Shown piece after piece: positions 25,723 through 34,280 of a stretch of 64,000 nt of DNA. Both the position numbers and the translations under genes were made by a program. The notes beneath the pieces were generated by a model. It was not told the DNA's origin and ran no database searches. It was given only the letters and a program-made list of their open reading frames with translations. Every line of letters begins with the position of its first letter. The stretch's first letter is position 1. The stretch comes from Mangrovimonas futianensis (GTDB taxonomy: Bacteria; Bacteroidota; Bacteroidia; Flavobacteriales; Flavobacteriaceae), in assembly GCF_021245805.1 (NCBI RefSeq), contig NZ_JAJJNF010000002.1:1-64000 (forward strand). The letters are read 5' to 3'.

Positions 25723-26469
25723 TTAGCCTTTCAAGGAAGCCTTTAAATACTCACGGTTCATACGTGCAATATTCTCTAAAGAAATTCCTTTTGGACATTC
25801 CACTTCACATGCTCCAGTATTTGTACAGTTTCCGAATCCTTCTTCATCCATCTGTTTAACCATGTTTAATACACGTTCTGTAGCTTCAACTTGGCCTTGT
25901 GGTAACAACGCATATTGAGATACTTTGGCTCCAACAAATAACATAGCACTCGAGTTTTTACAACTTGCCACACAAGCACCACAACCAATACAAGTAGCGG
26001 CATCCATAGCCTCATCTGCCGCTTCCTTTGAAATAGGAATCGCATTGGCATCCTGAGTGTTACCAGAGGTATTTACTGAAATATATCCTCCCGCTTGTTG
26101 AATACGCTCAAAAGCTGTTCTGTCAACAACCAAGTCTTTAATTACTGGAAATGCTGTAGCTCTCCAAGGCTCTATGGTAATGGTATCGCCGTCATTAAAC
26201 ATACGCATATGTAATTGACAGGTTGTTACACCACGATCTGGCCCATGTGCCTCCCCATTGATATAAAGCGAACACATACCGCAAATTCCTTCACGGCAAT
26301 CATGGTCAAATGCGACAGGCTCTTCACCTGAGTTGACCAATTGCTCGTTCAAAACATCCATCATTTCAAGAAAAGACATGTGTTCTGAAATATCATTAAC
26401 TTTATAATCGACCATTTGACCCTTAGTATTTGAGTCTTTCTGTCTCCAAATTTTAAGTGTTAAATTCAT
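25723..26469 (-). CDS. sdhB: Succinate dehydrogenase / fumarate reductase iron-sulfur subunit
   Basis: A 248-residue iron-sulfur subunit of complex II, passing electrons between the flavoprotein and the membrane cytochrome b. The [2Fe-2S] motif is CREGICGMC plus a distal Cys in GVTTC (about residues 58-79). The two C-terminal cluster motifs are CIGCGACVASCKN (about 153-165) and CTNTGACEVECPKGI (about 212-226), the latter with four Cys in the expected pattern for the [3Fe-4S]/[4Fe-4S] site. Gene order sdhC, sdhA, sdhB on the minus strand, spaced by 10-12 bp, shows a single operon. It ends at the terminator at 25663-25692. Confidence 0.96.
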   Translation of the reverse strand: MNLTLKIWRQKDSNTKGQMVDYKVNDISEHMSFLEMMDVLNEQLVNSGEEPVAFDHDCREGICGMCSLYINGEAHGPDRGVTTCQLHMRMFNDGDTITIEPWRATAFPVIKDLVVDRTAFERIQQAGGYISVNTSGNTQDANAIPISKEAADEAMDAATCIGCGACVASCKNSSAMLFVGAKVSQYALLPQGQVEATERVLNMVKQMDEEGFGNCTNTGACEVECPKGISLENIARMNREYLKASLKG

Positions 26470-26479
26470 AATGTCTATC

Positions 26480-28492
26480 TTATTTGTATGAACGTTGTTT
26501 TAGTTCAATATCTTTAAATTCCAATTGTTCTTTGTGTAAAACGGCATCAGCAGGCTCTCCTTTGTATTCCCAAGCTGCTACAAAAGCAAAATCTTGATCA
26601 TTACGTTTGGCTTCTCCTTTTTGCTCACCACTTTCTTCAACAGACTCTTCTCTAAAGTGACCTCCACAAGACTCTTCTCTCATTAAGGCATCCTTAGCGA
26701 ATAATTCACCTAGTTCCAAAAAGTCGGCCACACGTCCTGCTTTTTCCAATTCCGGATTCATTTCACTAGCACCTCCAGGCACTTTGACCTCTTTCCAGAA
26801 TTCCTCACGAATTTGCTTAATCTCAGCCATAGCTTCTTTTAAACCTTGCTCGTTTCTAGCCATTCCAACTTTATCCCACATCACTTTTCCTAGTCGCTTG
26901 TGGAAATGATCTACAGATTTGGTTCCATTGTTATTAATGAAGAAATCGATGCGATCTTTAACCGCTTTTTCAGCTTCATCAAATTCTTTGGTTTCCGTTG
27001 AAATTTTTCCTGTACGAATGTCATCTGCCAAATAATCTCCGATGGTGTATGGCAATACAAAGTAACCATCAGCCAAACCTTGCATCAAAGCTGAGGCTCC
27101 TAGTCTGTTTGCACCGTGATCTGAGAAGTTCGCTTCTCCAATGCAATAACATCCTGGAATGGTAGTCATCAAGTTGTAATCAACCCAAACACCACCCATA
27201 GTATAGTGGGTAGCTGGATAAATCATCATTGGCGTTTTGTATGGATTCTCATCAACGATTTTCTCATACATCTGGAATAAGTTCCCGTATTTCGCTTCAA
27301 CGATTTTTTCTCCTAGCTCGGTAATTTTTGCTTTAGAAGCATCTTTAATATTGTGAATTTTAGCCTGCTCCTTACCGTAACGCTCAATAGCAGAAGCAAA
27401 ATCCAAATAAACAGCTTCTCCAGTTGCATTTACACCATAACCAGCATCACAACGCTCTTTAGCAGCACGGGATGCAACGTCACGAGGCACCAAGTTACCA
27501 AACGCCGGGTAACGACGCTCTAAGTAGTAATCTCTTTCGTCTTCTGATAAATCGGTTGGCTTTTTACGACCTTCACGAATAGCCATGACATCGTCCATGT
27601 GTTTAGGCACCCAGATACGTCCATCATTACGAAGGGACTCAGACATCAAAGTCAATTTAGACTGATAGTCTCCTGAACGTGGAATACAAGTTGGGTGAAT
27701 TTGTGTATAACATGGGTTAGCGAAATAGGCTCCTTTTTTATGTATTTTCCAAGCTGCAGTGGCGTTACTTCCCATAGCATTGGTGGATAGGAAATAAACA
27801 TTTCCATAACCTCCTGAGGCTATCACAACAGCATGCGCTGAATGTCTTTCAATTTCTCCAGTCACCAAATTACGGGCAATAATACCTCTAGCCTTTCCAT
27901 CAACAACAACAACATCCAACATTTCATGGCGGTTGTACATTTCAATCTTTCCACGAGCAATTTGTCGGTTCATCGCTGAATAGGCACCCAATAAAAGCTG
28001 CTGACCAGTTTGACCTTTGGCATAAAAGGTACGAGATACCAAAACCCCACCAAATGAACGGTTATCTAGCAGTCCGCCATAATCACGAGCAAATGGAACC
28101 CCTTGGGCCACACACTGGTCGATAATGTTAGCAGATACTTCAGCCAAACGATATACATTAGCCTCACGAGAACGGTAATCTCCTCCTTTTACAGTATCAT
28201 AAAACAACCTGTAAGTTGAATCACCATCACCTTGGTAATTTTTAGCAGCATTAATCCCCCCTTGTGCCGCAATGGAGTGCGCACGACGTGGTGAATCTTG
28301 ATAAGCAAATGCTTTTACATTATACCCTAATTCTGCCAAGGTTGCAGCTGCCGAACCACCTGCCAATCCTGTTCCAACCACAATCACATCAATATGACGC
28401 TTGTTTGCTGGGTTAACTAAATTGATTTTATCTTTATAAGTGGTCCACTTATCTTTAATGGGCCCCTTTGGTACTTTTGAATCTAAAGCCAT
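26480..28492 (-). CDS. sdhA: Succinate dehydrogenase / fumarate reductase flavoprotein subunit
   Basis: A 670-residue FAD-binding catalytic subunit that oxidises succinate to fumarate in the citric acid cycle at the inner face of the cytoplasmic membrane. The dinucleotide-binding motif VVGTGLAGGSAAATLAELG lies near residue 36. The covalent FAD attachment region is RRAHSIAAQGGINAAKN (about 68-84). The catalytic-domain motif is IHPTCIPRSG (about 261), and the C-terminal capping and helical regions are also present. Length is at the long end for the B-type enzymes of Bacteroidota. It lies 12 bp after sdhC and 10 bp before sdhB. Whether it runs mainly as SDH or as fumarate reductase cannot be told from sequence; an aerobic flavobacterium would use it as SDH. 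Confidence 0.96.
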   Translation of the reverse strand: MALDSKVPKGPIKDKWTTYKDKINLVNPANKRHIDVIVVGTGLAGGSAAATLAELGYNVKAFAYQDSPRRAHSIAAQGGINAAKNYQGDGDSTYRLFYDTVKGGDYRSREANVYRLAEVSANIIDQCVAQGVPFARDYGGLLDNRSFGGVLVSRTFYAKGQTGQQLLLGAYSAMNRQIARGKIEMYNRHEMLDVVVVDGKARGIIARNLVTGEIERHSAHAVVIASGGYGNVYFLSTNAMGSNATAAWKIHKKGAYFANPCYTQIHPTCIPRSGDYQSKLTLMSESLRNDGRIWVPKHMDDVMAIREGRKKPTDLSEDERDYYLERRYPAFGNLVPRDVASRAAKERCDAGYGVNATGEAVYLDFASAIERYGKEQAKIHNIKDASKAKITELGEKIVEAKYGNLFQMYEKIVDENPYKTPMMIYPATHYTMGGVWVDYNLMTTIPGCYCIGEANFSDHGANRLGASALMQGLADGYFVLPYTIGDYLADDIRTGKISTETKEFDEAEKAVKDRIDFFINNNGTKSVDHFHKRLGKVMWDKVGMARNEQGLKEAMAEIKQIREEFWKEVKVPGGASEMNPELEKAGRVADFLELGELFAKDALMREESCGGHFREESVEESGEQKGEAKRNDQDFAFVAAWEYKGEPADAVLHKEQLEFKDIELKQRSYK

Positions 28493-28503
28493 ATTAGAAT
28501 TTT

Positions 28504-29178
28504 TTAGTGACTAAAATGATGGAATAATGCGATGAAAATAAATCCTACTGGAAGAATAATGGCATACGCCTTTCCAAATCCTTGTAACGCTTTTGTGTAT
28601 TTATTATTAGCTCCAACTGATTGGAAAGCCGACATAAATCCGTGCAACAAGTGTAGGCACAAGAACACAAAAGCAATCACATAAGCTCCAACTCGTAATG
28701 GGTTTTCAAACTTATGAACTAGTTCTTCGTAATATCTAAAATTGCCATCAATATTGAGACCAGAAATATCTCCCTGAATGAACTTCGTATTAATCTCTGG
28801 CAACCAGAAATCAATAAAGTGAAGCACCAAAAAGGCAAGAATTGCCAATCCGCTATAAATCATATTACGGCTCATCCAAGTAGAATTTGCCCCACCATTG
28901 TTCTTGGCGTAACTAATGCTACGTGCATTTTTGTTTCTTAACTCCAAAACAAAGCCCATTACAAAGTGAAAAATAACACCTAAAATCAAGATTGGCTGCA
29001 TTAAGAACTGCACCAATGGATTTGTACCCATAAAATGGGATGCTTGATTGAAGGCATCTTCACTGAATACGGAAACTAAGTTTACAGAAAAATGTAGTAA
29101 TAAGAAAATCATTAGGAAGAAAGCCGAGAGAGCCATGGCAAATTTTCTTCCGATCGAAGAATGAAAGATTCCGCTCAT
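28504..29178 (-). CDS. sdhC: Succinate dehydrogenase cytochrome b subunit
   Basis: A 224-residue diheme cytochrome b of the single-polypeptide B type (as in Bacillus subtilis SdhC and Wolinella FrdC), with five hydrophobic helices. Candidate haem-ligand His residues lie inside helices: LLHFSVNL, LGVIFHFVMGF, LAFLVLHFIDFW and LCLHLLHGF. The subunit anchors SdhAB to the membrane and passes electrons to menaquinone. It is the first gene of sdhCAB. Its ATG is 25 nt from a TATCTTTG promoter element at 29204-29211. Confidence 0.95.
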   Translation of the reverse strand: MSGIFHSSIGRKFAMALSAFFLMIFLLLHFSVNLVSVFSEDAFNQASHFMGTNPLVQFLMQPILILGVIFHFVMGFVLELRNKNARSISYAKNNGGANSTWMSRNMIYSGLAILAFLVLHFIDFWLPEINTKFIQGDISGLNIDGNFRYYEELVHKFENPLRVGAYVIAFVFLCLHLLHGFMSAFQSVGANNKYTKALQGFGKAYAIILPVGFIFIALFHHFSH

Positions 29179-29203
29179 TTTTGTAGTTTAATTTAAATAC
29201 CCA

Positions 29204-29211
29204 CAAAGATA
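29204..29211 (-). promoter_or_regulatory. Promoter -7 element of sdhCAB
   Basis: On the minus strand this is TATCTTTG, an exact TAnnTTTG match, 25 nt upstream of the sdhC ATG. No clear -33 TTG was seen at the ideal spacing. Confidence 0.5.
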
Positions 29212-29366
29212 TACTACCGCTACAATTTAGGAAAATCTATGTCACTTTAAATAAGTATTTAGAATGATTTTAAACAATTAGCAATTATAAATCTTGAATC
29301 TTGAAAAAACATAAGGCCTTAAGATAAGTTTGGCTTCCATTTTTTTTATGACATTAAGCGTTTAAG

Positions 29367-29374
29367 TACCTTTG
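29367..29374 (+). promoter_or_regulatory. Promoter -7 element of the Xaa-Pro aminopeptidase gene
   Basis: TACCTTTG, an exact TAnnTTTG match, lies 17 nt upstream of the ATG at 29392. A T-rich stretch (TTTTTTTATG) occupies the -33 region without a perfect TTTG. Confidence 0.5.
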
Positions 29375-29391
29375 GAAAAAATAATTAAAAA

Positions 29392-30684
29392 ATGAAATAC
29401 TTACCTATAGACAGTCAGCTTTTCGTTCGAAATCGTAAAAAATTCACATCTGAGATGAAACCAAACAGTTTGGCGGTTTTCAACTCTAATGATATTTATC
29501 CCATAGGTGCGGATAGCACCATGCCATTTCAACAAGATCGTAATATTTTTTACTTAAGCGGCGTTGATCAAGAAGAAAGCATCTTGGTTTTATTTCCAGA
29601 TTGCCCCAAAGAAAATCACCGTGAAATTTTATTTTTAAGAGAAACTAATGATCATATTGCTGTTTGGGAAGGTGAAAAATTAACCAAGGAAAAAGCGCTT
29701 GAAACCTCGGGTATCAAAACGGTTTATTGGCTTTCAGAATTTGAGAGAATTTTTAAAGAACTAATGTCTCAAAGTGAAACGGTTTACATCAATACTAATG
29801 AGCACTACAGAGCTAGTATTGAAACTCAAACACGTGAGGACCGATTCAATAAATGGCTAAAAGAAAAGTTTCCAGCCCATTCTGTGGCAAAAAGCAATCC
29901 TATTTTGCAAAGGTTGCGCTCTGTAAAGGATCCTGTTGAAATCGCTTTGATTCAGGAAGCCTGTGATATTACAGAAAAGGCTTTTAGAAGAGTTTTAGGA
30001 TTTGTAAAACCAGGGGTTTGGGAGTATGAAATCGAGGCAGAAATGATGCACGAATTTTTAAGAAACCGATCCAAAGGTTTTGCCTATACACCCATTATTG
30101 CATCTGGAAACAATGCCAATGTTTTGCATTATATAGAAAATAATAAGCAATGCCAGGATGGTGATTTAATTCTATTTGATACGGCTGCTGAATATGCCAA
30201 TTATTCAAGTGACCTAAGCAGAACGATTCCTGTCAATGGAAAATTCACTGACAGACAAAAAGCCGTTTACAATGCGGTTTTGAGAGTAAAGGATGAAGCA
30301 ACCAAATTATTGGTGCCAGGAACATTATGGGCCGATTACCATGTAGAAGTTGGAAAAATTATGACCTCAGAACTTTTGGGACTTGGATTGCTGGATAAGG
30401 CAGATGTTCAAAATGAGAACCCTGATTGGCCTGCTTACAAGAAGTACTTCATGCATGGGACCAGTCACCACATGGGATTAGATACACATGACTATGGTAT
30501 TTTAACCGAACCTATGAAAGCCAATATGGTTTTCACCGTAGAACCAGGAATTTATATCCCTGATGAAGGGTTTGGAATTCGTCTAGAGGATGATGTGGTT
30601 GTTCAAGAAAAAGGAGAACCCTTAAATCTTATGAAGAATATTCCTATTGAAGCCGAGGAAATCGAAGCCTTGATGAATTCATAA
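29392..30684 (+). CDS. pepP: Xaa-Pro aminopeptidase (M24B, PepP-like)
   Basis: A 430-residue dimetal aminopeptidase that removes N-terminal residues preceding proline. The N-terminal domain (about 1-165) has the PepP-type start LFVRNRKKF. The C-terminal pita-bread domain holds the metal ligands in order: Asp in DGDLILFDTAAEYANY (about residue 263), Asp in SSDLSRTIPV (about 274), His in HMGLDTHDYG (about 358-363), Glu in FTVEPGIYIP (about 385) and Glu in GIRLEDDVVV (about 402). The catalytic-loop His is in HGTSHHMG. There is no signal peptide, so it is cytoplasmic. It is monocistronic, between its own promoter and a strong terminator shared with convergent lysC. Confidence 0.93.
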   Translation: MKYLPIDSQLFVRNRKKFTSEMKPNSLAVFNSNDIYPIGADSTMPFQQDRNIFYLSGVDQEESILVLFPDCPKENHREILFLRETNDHIAVWEGEKLTKEKALETSGIKTVYWLSEFERIFKELMSQSETVYINTNEHYRASIETQTREDRFNKWLKEKFPAHSVAKSNPILQRLRSVKDPVEIALIQEACDITEKAFRRVLGFVKPGVWEYEIEAEMMHEFLRNRSKGFAYTPIIASGNNANVLHYIENNKQCQDGDLILFDTAAEYANYSSDLSRTIPVNGKFTDRQKAVYNAVLRVKDEATKLLVPGTLWADYHVEVGKIMTSELLGLGLLDKADVQNENPDWPAYKKYFMHGTSHHMGLDTHDYGILTEPMKANMVFTVEPGIYIPDEGFGIRLEDDVVVQEKGEPLNLMKNIPIEAEEIEALMNS

Positions 30685-30687
30685 ATC

Positions 30688-30720
30688 AAAAAAGGATGGT
30701 TTTAAACCATCCTTTTTTTT
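30688..30720. terminator. Bidirectional terminator between pepP and lysC
   Basis: GGATGGTT / AACCATCC form a stem flanked by six A and eight T. It is suited to stop both convergent genes. Confidence 0.88.
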
Positions 30721-30735
30721 CACTTAATTCAGAAC

Positions 30736-32058
30736 CTATACTAATTCAGGTTCAAATACATAACGATTTAGTTTCCTTAAGGTCTCTAATTTATCGCTTG
30801 TATTGATTAAAAGGGATATGTTGTTGTTACTTCCTCCGTAAGCTATCATTCGCACGTTGACATCCTGCATGATTTGGAATAATTTAGGGGTATCTGGGTG
30901 ATACACGATATTATTTCCTACCAAACAAACAATAGTTCTATAACTATCTACTTCAACAGAACCTAACTTACTAAGTTCTTCTACAATTTCACGTATATAG
31001 GTGATATCATCAATCGTTAGTGACACAGCGATTTCTGATGTAGTTATCATGTCAATAGAGGTTTCATATTTCTCAAAAACCTCAAAAACTTTTTTCAAAA
31101 ACCCATGAGCTAAAAGCATTCTACCAGATTTGATTTTAATAGCCGTGATATCATCTTTGGCCGCAATAGCTTTTATACCTTCCCCATGAATTTCATTGGT
31201 AATCAATGTACCATACGCTTTTGGTTCCATGGTATTTTTTAGCCTGACTGGAATATCCAGATCACGAACTGGCATCACTGTTTGGGGATGCAAGATTTTA
31301 GCCCCGAAATAGGCGAGCTCAGCTGCTTCATCAAATGACAAATTGGAAATGGCATGTGTGTCAGGCACATGTCTAGGGTCATTATTATGGAATCCATCAA
31401 TATCTGTCCAAATTTGAACTTCTGTAGCCTTAATTGCCGCACCAATAATAGTTGCAGTATAATCACTTCCGCCACGTTGTAGGTTCGCTACATAACCCTC
31501 AGCATCCAAACAAATAAATCCTTGTGTAATATAGATATCGGCCGGTTCGGTTTCAGTCAAAATTCTATTCAAATTTTGTTTGATATAAAACATGTCAGGC
31601 TCATTGGTTCTATCGATTCTCATGAAATCCAAAGCCGAAATTAATTGAGCATTGATTCCTTCCTGTTGTAAAAACCTACTAAACAAAAAGGTCGAAAGGA
31701 ATTCTCCTTGAGCCACGATTTGATTATAGGATCTCTCTGTATAAAATTCTTGGGCACAATCTTGGATGTTTTTAAAAATCCAACGAACGTATTGTTCGCT
31801 CTCTACAGCCAACATCTCATCTTCAAACAAATGAGAAATAACTTCGATGTATTTAGATCTTAAGGCATCGATAAGTGAAAGTGCTAATGAAGCATTCCCT
31901 CCTTTTAATGCATTTGAAATTTCAACCAGCGCATTGGTTGTGCCAGACATAGCGGAAAGTACAACCACTTTTTGCTGTCCATCATTAATGATGTCTTTAA
32001 CATGGGACATGTTCTCAACAGACCCAACAGACGTTCCTCCAAATTTAAGTACCAACAT
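30736..32058 (-). CDS. lysC: Aspartate kinase (monofunctional)
   Basis: A 440-residue aspartokinase that phosphorylates aspartate in the first step of lysine, threonine, methionine and diaminopimelate synthesis. The N-terminal kinase domain has LKFGGTSVGS (about residues 3-12), the GEFLS region, and the GGSDYTATIIGAA motif (about 198-210). Two C-terminal ACT domains follow (about residues 300-440, with DMITTSEIAVSLTID and the VGNNIVYHPDTPKLF region), the usual site of feedback inhibition. No homoserine dehydrogenase is fused. It is transcribed alone towards the pepP terminator and diverges from a gene whose C-terminus is also ACT-like. No clear TAnnTTTG element was found upstream on this strand. 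Confidence 0.94.
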   Translation of the reverse strand: MLVLKFGGTSVGSVENMSHVKDIINDGQQKVVVLSAMSGTTNALVEISNALKGGNASLALSLIDALRSKYIEVISHLFEDEMLAVESEQYVRWIFKNIQDCAQEFYTERSYNQIVAQGEFLSTFLFSRFLQQEGINAQLISALDFMRIDRTNEPDMFYIKQNLNRILTETEPADIYITQGFICLDAEGYVANLQRGGSDYTATIIGAAIKATEVQIWTDIDGFHNNDPRHVPDTHAISNLSFDEAAELAYFGAKILHPQTVMPVRDLDIPVRLKNTMEPKAYGTLITNEIHGEGIKAIAAKDDITAIKIKSGRMLLAHGFLKKVFEVFEKYETSIDMITTSEIAVSLTIDDITYIREIVEELSKLGSVEVDSYRTIVCLVGNNIVYHPDTPKLFQIMQDVNVRMIAYGGSNNNISLLINTSDKLETLRKLNRYVFEPELV

Positions 32059-32131
32059 GGTTTCTAGTAATTTAATGGCGCTAAATTATTCATGGAACTC
32101 CTAATAAACATTATAAATAAAAAATTTAGTC

Positions 32132-32139
32132 TAATTTTG
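32132..32139 (+). promoter_or_regulatory. Promoter -7 element of the ACT-like gene
   Basis: TAATTTTG matches TAnnTTTG and lies 25 nt before the ATG at 32165. Confidence 0.45.
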
Positions 32140-32164
32140 CACATAATGTTAATTATTTAACAAA

Positions 32165-32821
32165 ATGAAAACAACAGCATCTTGTGTGGAAGAAATTTTG
32201 GCTAACCAACCCTTTTTGGAAGAAGCGCTCCATAGAAATATCGTAAACTTTTCTGCTTTAGCAGAGGAATTAAAACCCCAAGTAGAAAGCATGCTTAAAA
32301 AAAACATCAAATCGGGAGCCATTATGATGGCACTTAGAAGGTATCATGCGCCTTCTAACATTGGAACAACCCCAAAATTGAAACAAGCTATGAAAAGCCT
32401 TGGAGACATTACGGTACGTTCTGACCTCAGCGATTTCACATTTCAGAATTCACCATCCCTAATAAATAGTCATTCAAAAATTTTAGAGCAAATAGATAAT
32501 TCTCCAAATATTTTCTATGCCTTTACAAGAGGTATCTTAGAAAGCAATATCATTATTTCCAGCTCCCAATCAGAAAAAATAATGAGTTGTTTTAAAAATG
32601 AAAAACAAATAGGTCTCAATAAAAACTTGTCTGCCATTAGCATTAACCTCCCAGTCAACAATTCAAGAATACCCGGTTTGTATTATCAAATATTTAAAAG
32701 ACTCGCTTGGGAGGGCATATCTTTATACGAAGTCGTTTCTACTACCAACGAATTTACCGTTTTGGTTGAAGACGATTTGGTAGATCGCGCCTTTTCAGTA
32801 ATAAAAAATTTAAAATCTTAA
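32165..32821 (+). CDS. Protein of unknown function with ACT-like C-terminus, divergent from lysC
   Basis: A 218-residue cytoplasmic protein with no signal or membrane helix. The N-terminal 70 residues are helical and include CVEEILANQPFLEEALHRNI and a Lys-rich helix (KKNIKSGAIMMALRRY), a layout like a small DNA- or RNA-binding helical domain. The C-terminal 65 residues (AISINLPVNNSRIPGLYYQI...EGISLYEVVSTTNEFTVLVEDDLVDRAFSVI) fit an ACT-type fold: beta strand, a helix after G-x-Y, then the strands found in aspartokinase regulatory domains. The gene is divergent from lysC. It may be an amino-acid-sensing regulator of lysC; this is inference from fold resemblance and position. It may also be wrongly annotated as an aspartate kinase elsewhere, since the kinase domain is absent. 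Confidence 0.6.
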   Translation: MKTTASCVEEILANQPFLEEALHRNIVNFSALAEELKPQVESMLKKNIKSGAIMMALRRYHAPSNIGTTPKLKQAMKSLGDITVRSDLSDFTFQNSPSLINSHSKILEQIDNSPNIFYAFTRGILESNIIISSSQSEKIMSCFKNEKQIGLNKNLSAISINLPVNNSRIPGLYYQIFKRLAWEGISLYEVVSTTNEFTVLVEDDLVDRAFSVIKNLKS

Positions 32822-32852
32822 TTTTAAACAACTCAATTAATATAACACCCTT

Positions 32853-32860
32853 TATCTTTG
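32853..32860 (+). promoter_or_regulatory. Promoter -7 element of the alpha/beta hydrolase gene
   Basis: TATCTTTG, an exact match, lies 17 nt upstream of the ATG at 32878. Confidence 0.5.
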
Positions 32861-32877
32861 CATTATAACCCTCTTAG

Positions 32878-33654
32878 ATGATTTATAATTATAAGAACGT
32901 CGCTATAAACTATACGGATAACGGTGAAGGAAAAACTGTCGTGCTACTGCATGGTTTCTTGGAAGACCTTACGATATGGAAAGAAATTGCATTGGTTATT
33001 TCCAAAACACATCGTGTGATAGCTATTGACTTATTCGGTCACGGTAAGACCCCTTGCTTGGGCTATATCCATACCATGGAAGATATGGCCAAGTCTATAA
33101 ATGCCTTATTAAATCATTTAAACATTAAGGACGTAGTAATTATTGGACATTCTATGGGAGGCTATGTCTCTTTGGCTTTTTCAGAATTATTCCCTTCCAA
33201 AGTTAACGGCATAGGGTTGGTGAATTCAACTTCAGAACCAGATTCAGAAGAAAAAAAGCAGAATAGAGATCGAGCTATTAAGGCAGTTAAACATAACCAA
33301 CAGACGTTTGTTGGCATGTCTGTAGCCAATTTATTTGCTCCAGAGAACAGGGAACGCTTCCAAAACGAGATTTTCCAAATTAAAAAACAGGCCTTAAAAA
33401 CGCCCGTTCAAGGAATAATAGCCGCATTGGAAGGGATGAAAATAAGACCTAGCCGCACAGACCTTTTTAAGTCATTAGAATGCAAGAAAATGATTGTTAT
33501 TGGTCAACATGACCCTGTAATGAATCCAAAATCAACACGTCAACTCTTTGAAAATTCGGATGTTGAGATTTTGGAATTAAGCGGAGGACACATGAGTTAT
33601 ATAGAAAATTTGGAAGATTTATCTGACTTTATGGTGCATTTCGTCGATTTTTAA
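32878..33654 (+). CDS. Alpha/beta hydrolase
   Basis: A 258-residue serine hydrolase of the alpha/beta fold. The nucleophile elbow is GHSMGG (about residues 93-98, Ser95). The oxyanion-hole motif HGFLED is at about 25-30. The acid is Asp in GQHDPVMNP (about 211), and the catalytic His is in SGGHMSYIE (about 238). The overall look (YKNVAINYTDNGEGKTVVLLHGF) is that of the MhpC/BioH/esterase group. The substrate is unknown. There is no signal peptide, so it is cytoplasmic. It has its own promoter and is not linked in function to its neighbours. Confidence 0.88.
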   Translation: MIYNYKNVAINYTDNGEGKTVVLLHGFLEDLTIWKEIALVISKTHRVIAIDLFGHGKTPCLGYIHTMEDMAKSINALLNHLNIKDVVIIGHSMGGYVSLAFSELFPSKVNGIGLVNSTSEPDSEEKKQNRDRAIKAVKHNQQTFVGMSVANLFAPENRERFQNEIFQIKKQALKTPVQGIIAALEGMKIRPSRTDLFKSLECKKMIVIGQHDPVMNPKSTRQLFENSDVEILELSGGHMSYIENLEDLSDFMVHFVDF

Positions 33655-33690
33655 ATGCCTTTTGACTATTTTAAAGACATTTTTTCCTAA

Positions 33691-33710
33691 GTTAGAACAC
33701 TAAATCTAAC
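33691..33710 (+). promoter_or_regulatory. Hairpin just upstream of the first zinc-knuckle gene
   Basis: GTTAGA and TCTAAC are perfect 6-bp arms around an 8-nt loop, ending 4 nt before the ATG at 33715. It could be an mRNA hairpin that affects translation start or an operator. The second paralog has a hairpin at nearly the same place with different sequence. Confidence 0.45.
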
Positions 33711-33714
33711 AGCC

Positions 33715-33987
33715 ATGAATAAAAATGTCAACACCAACCGTTCATTTTCCATTACGAGAATGTATTGTGATTTGTTTGGACATCATTATGAAGTGTCTAA
33801 AAAAGTAACACAACACGTCAACGAATACACCTGTAAATGTTGTAAAAAACAACTAACCACAAACAGCAATGGAAACCTTACTATTTTAACACCTAAATAC
33901 AGGGAAATCAATAATTTACTAGAAGAAATGTATAGCAAACGTCTTCTACGTTTAAAAGAAAAAACCTTTTCAACCCAAATTTGCTAG
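33715..33987 (+). CDS. Small zinc-knuckle-like protein, paralog 1
   Basis: A 90-residue protein with a putative Cys/His metal site: Cys and His in MYCDLFGHHYEV (C-x4-H) and Cys pair in YTCKCCKKQ (CxxC). The rest is basic (CKKQLTT, KYREINNLLEEMYSKRLLRLKEK). It is a paralog of the gene 66 bp downstream, with the same C-x4-H, CxxCKK, GNL and YREIN elements. Small basic Cys/His proteins like these are common in flavobacteria and may bind nucleic acid, though no function is known. The N-terminal 16 residues (MNKNVNTNRSFSITR) are an extension absent from paralog 2. Confidence 0.7.
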   Translation: MNKNVNTNRSFSITRMYCDLFGHHYEVSKKVTQHVNEYTCKCCKKQLTTNSNGNLTILTPKYREINNLLEEMYSKRLLRLKEKTFSTQIC

Positions 33988-34018
33988 TCGATTCATTCTA
34001 ATTTTCGATTTTTTTTTA

Positions 34019-34050
34019 TATACTTTGTCACGTCCTATGAACAAAGTATA
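34019..34050 (+). promoter_or_regulatory. Hairpin just upstream of the second zinc-knuckle gene
   Basis: TATACTTTGT and ACAAAGTATA are perfect 10-bp arms around a 12-nt spacer, ending 3 nt before the ATG at 34054. The left arm holds ATACTTTG, which resembles but does not match TAnnTTTG. The structure may be an operator over the promoter or a leader hairpin. Confidence 0.5.
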
Positions 34051-34053
34051 GCT

Positions 34054-34278
34054 ATGAAGAATTTTATTTGCTCCTTCGCTGGCCATGAATTCAGAGTGAC
34101 CAAAGAAGTGACCACCCATGTTAAAGAATTTAAGTGCATTCATTGCAAAAAGGAAATGACCACCGGTGAAAATGGCCATCTCAGGCCATTAACAGATAAA
34201 TACCGTGAAATCAATTCCATTTTGAATGATGTCTACAAAAAAAAGAAGGCGAAAAAGCGACGTTGCTTAACGGCTTAA
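34054..34278 (+). CDS. Small zinc-knuckle-like protein, paralog 2
   Basis: A 74-residue basic protein. Putative metal ligands are Cys and His in ICSFAGHEFRV (C-x4-H) and the Cys pair in FKCIHCKKE (CxxC). It aligns end to end with the upstream paralog: CKKEMTTGENGHL, YREINSILNDVY, then a Lys/Arg-rich tail (KKKKAKKRRC). The start is chosen at ATG 34054, right after a 10-bp-arm inverted repeat. Its stop is 2 bp before the convergent thiL stop. The tandem pair most likely arose by local duplication and then diverged. Function unknown; nucleic-acid binding is a guess from the basic tail. Confidence 0.7.
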   Translation: MKNFICSFAGHEFRVTKEVTTHVKEFKCIHCKKEMTTGENGHLRPLTDKYREINSILNDVYKKKKAKKRRCLTA

Positions 34279-34280
34279 AT

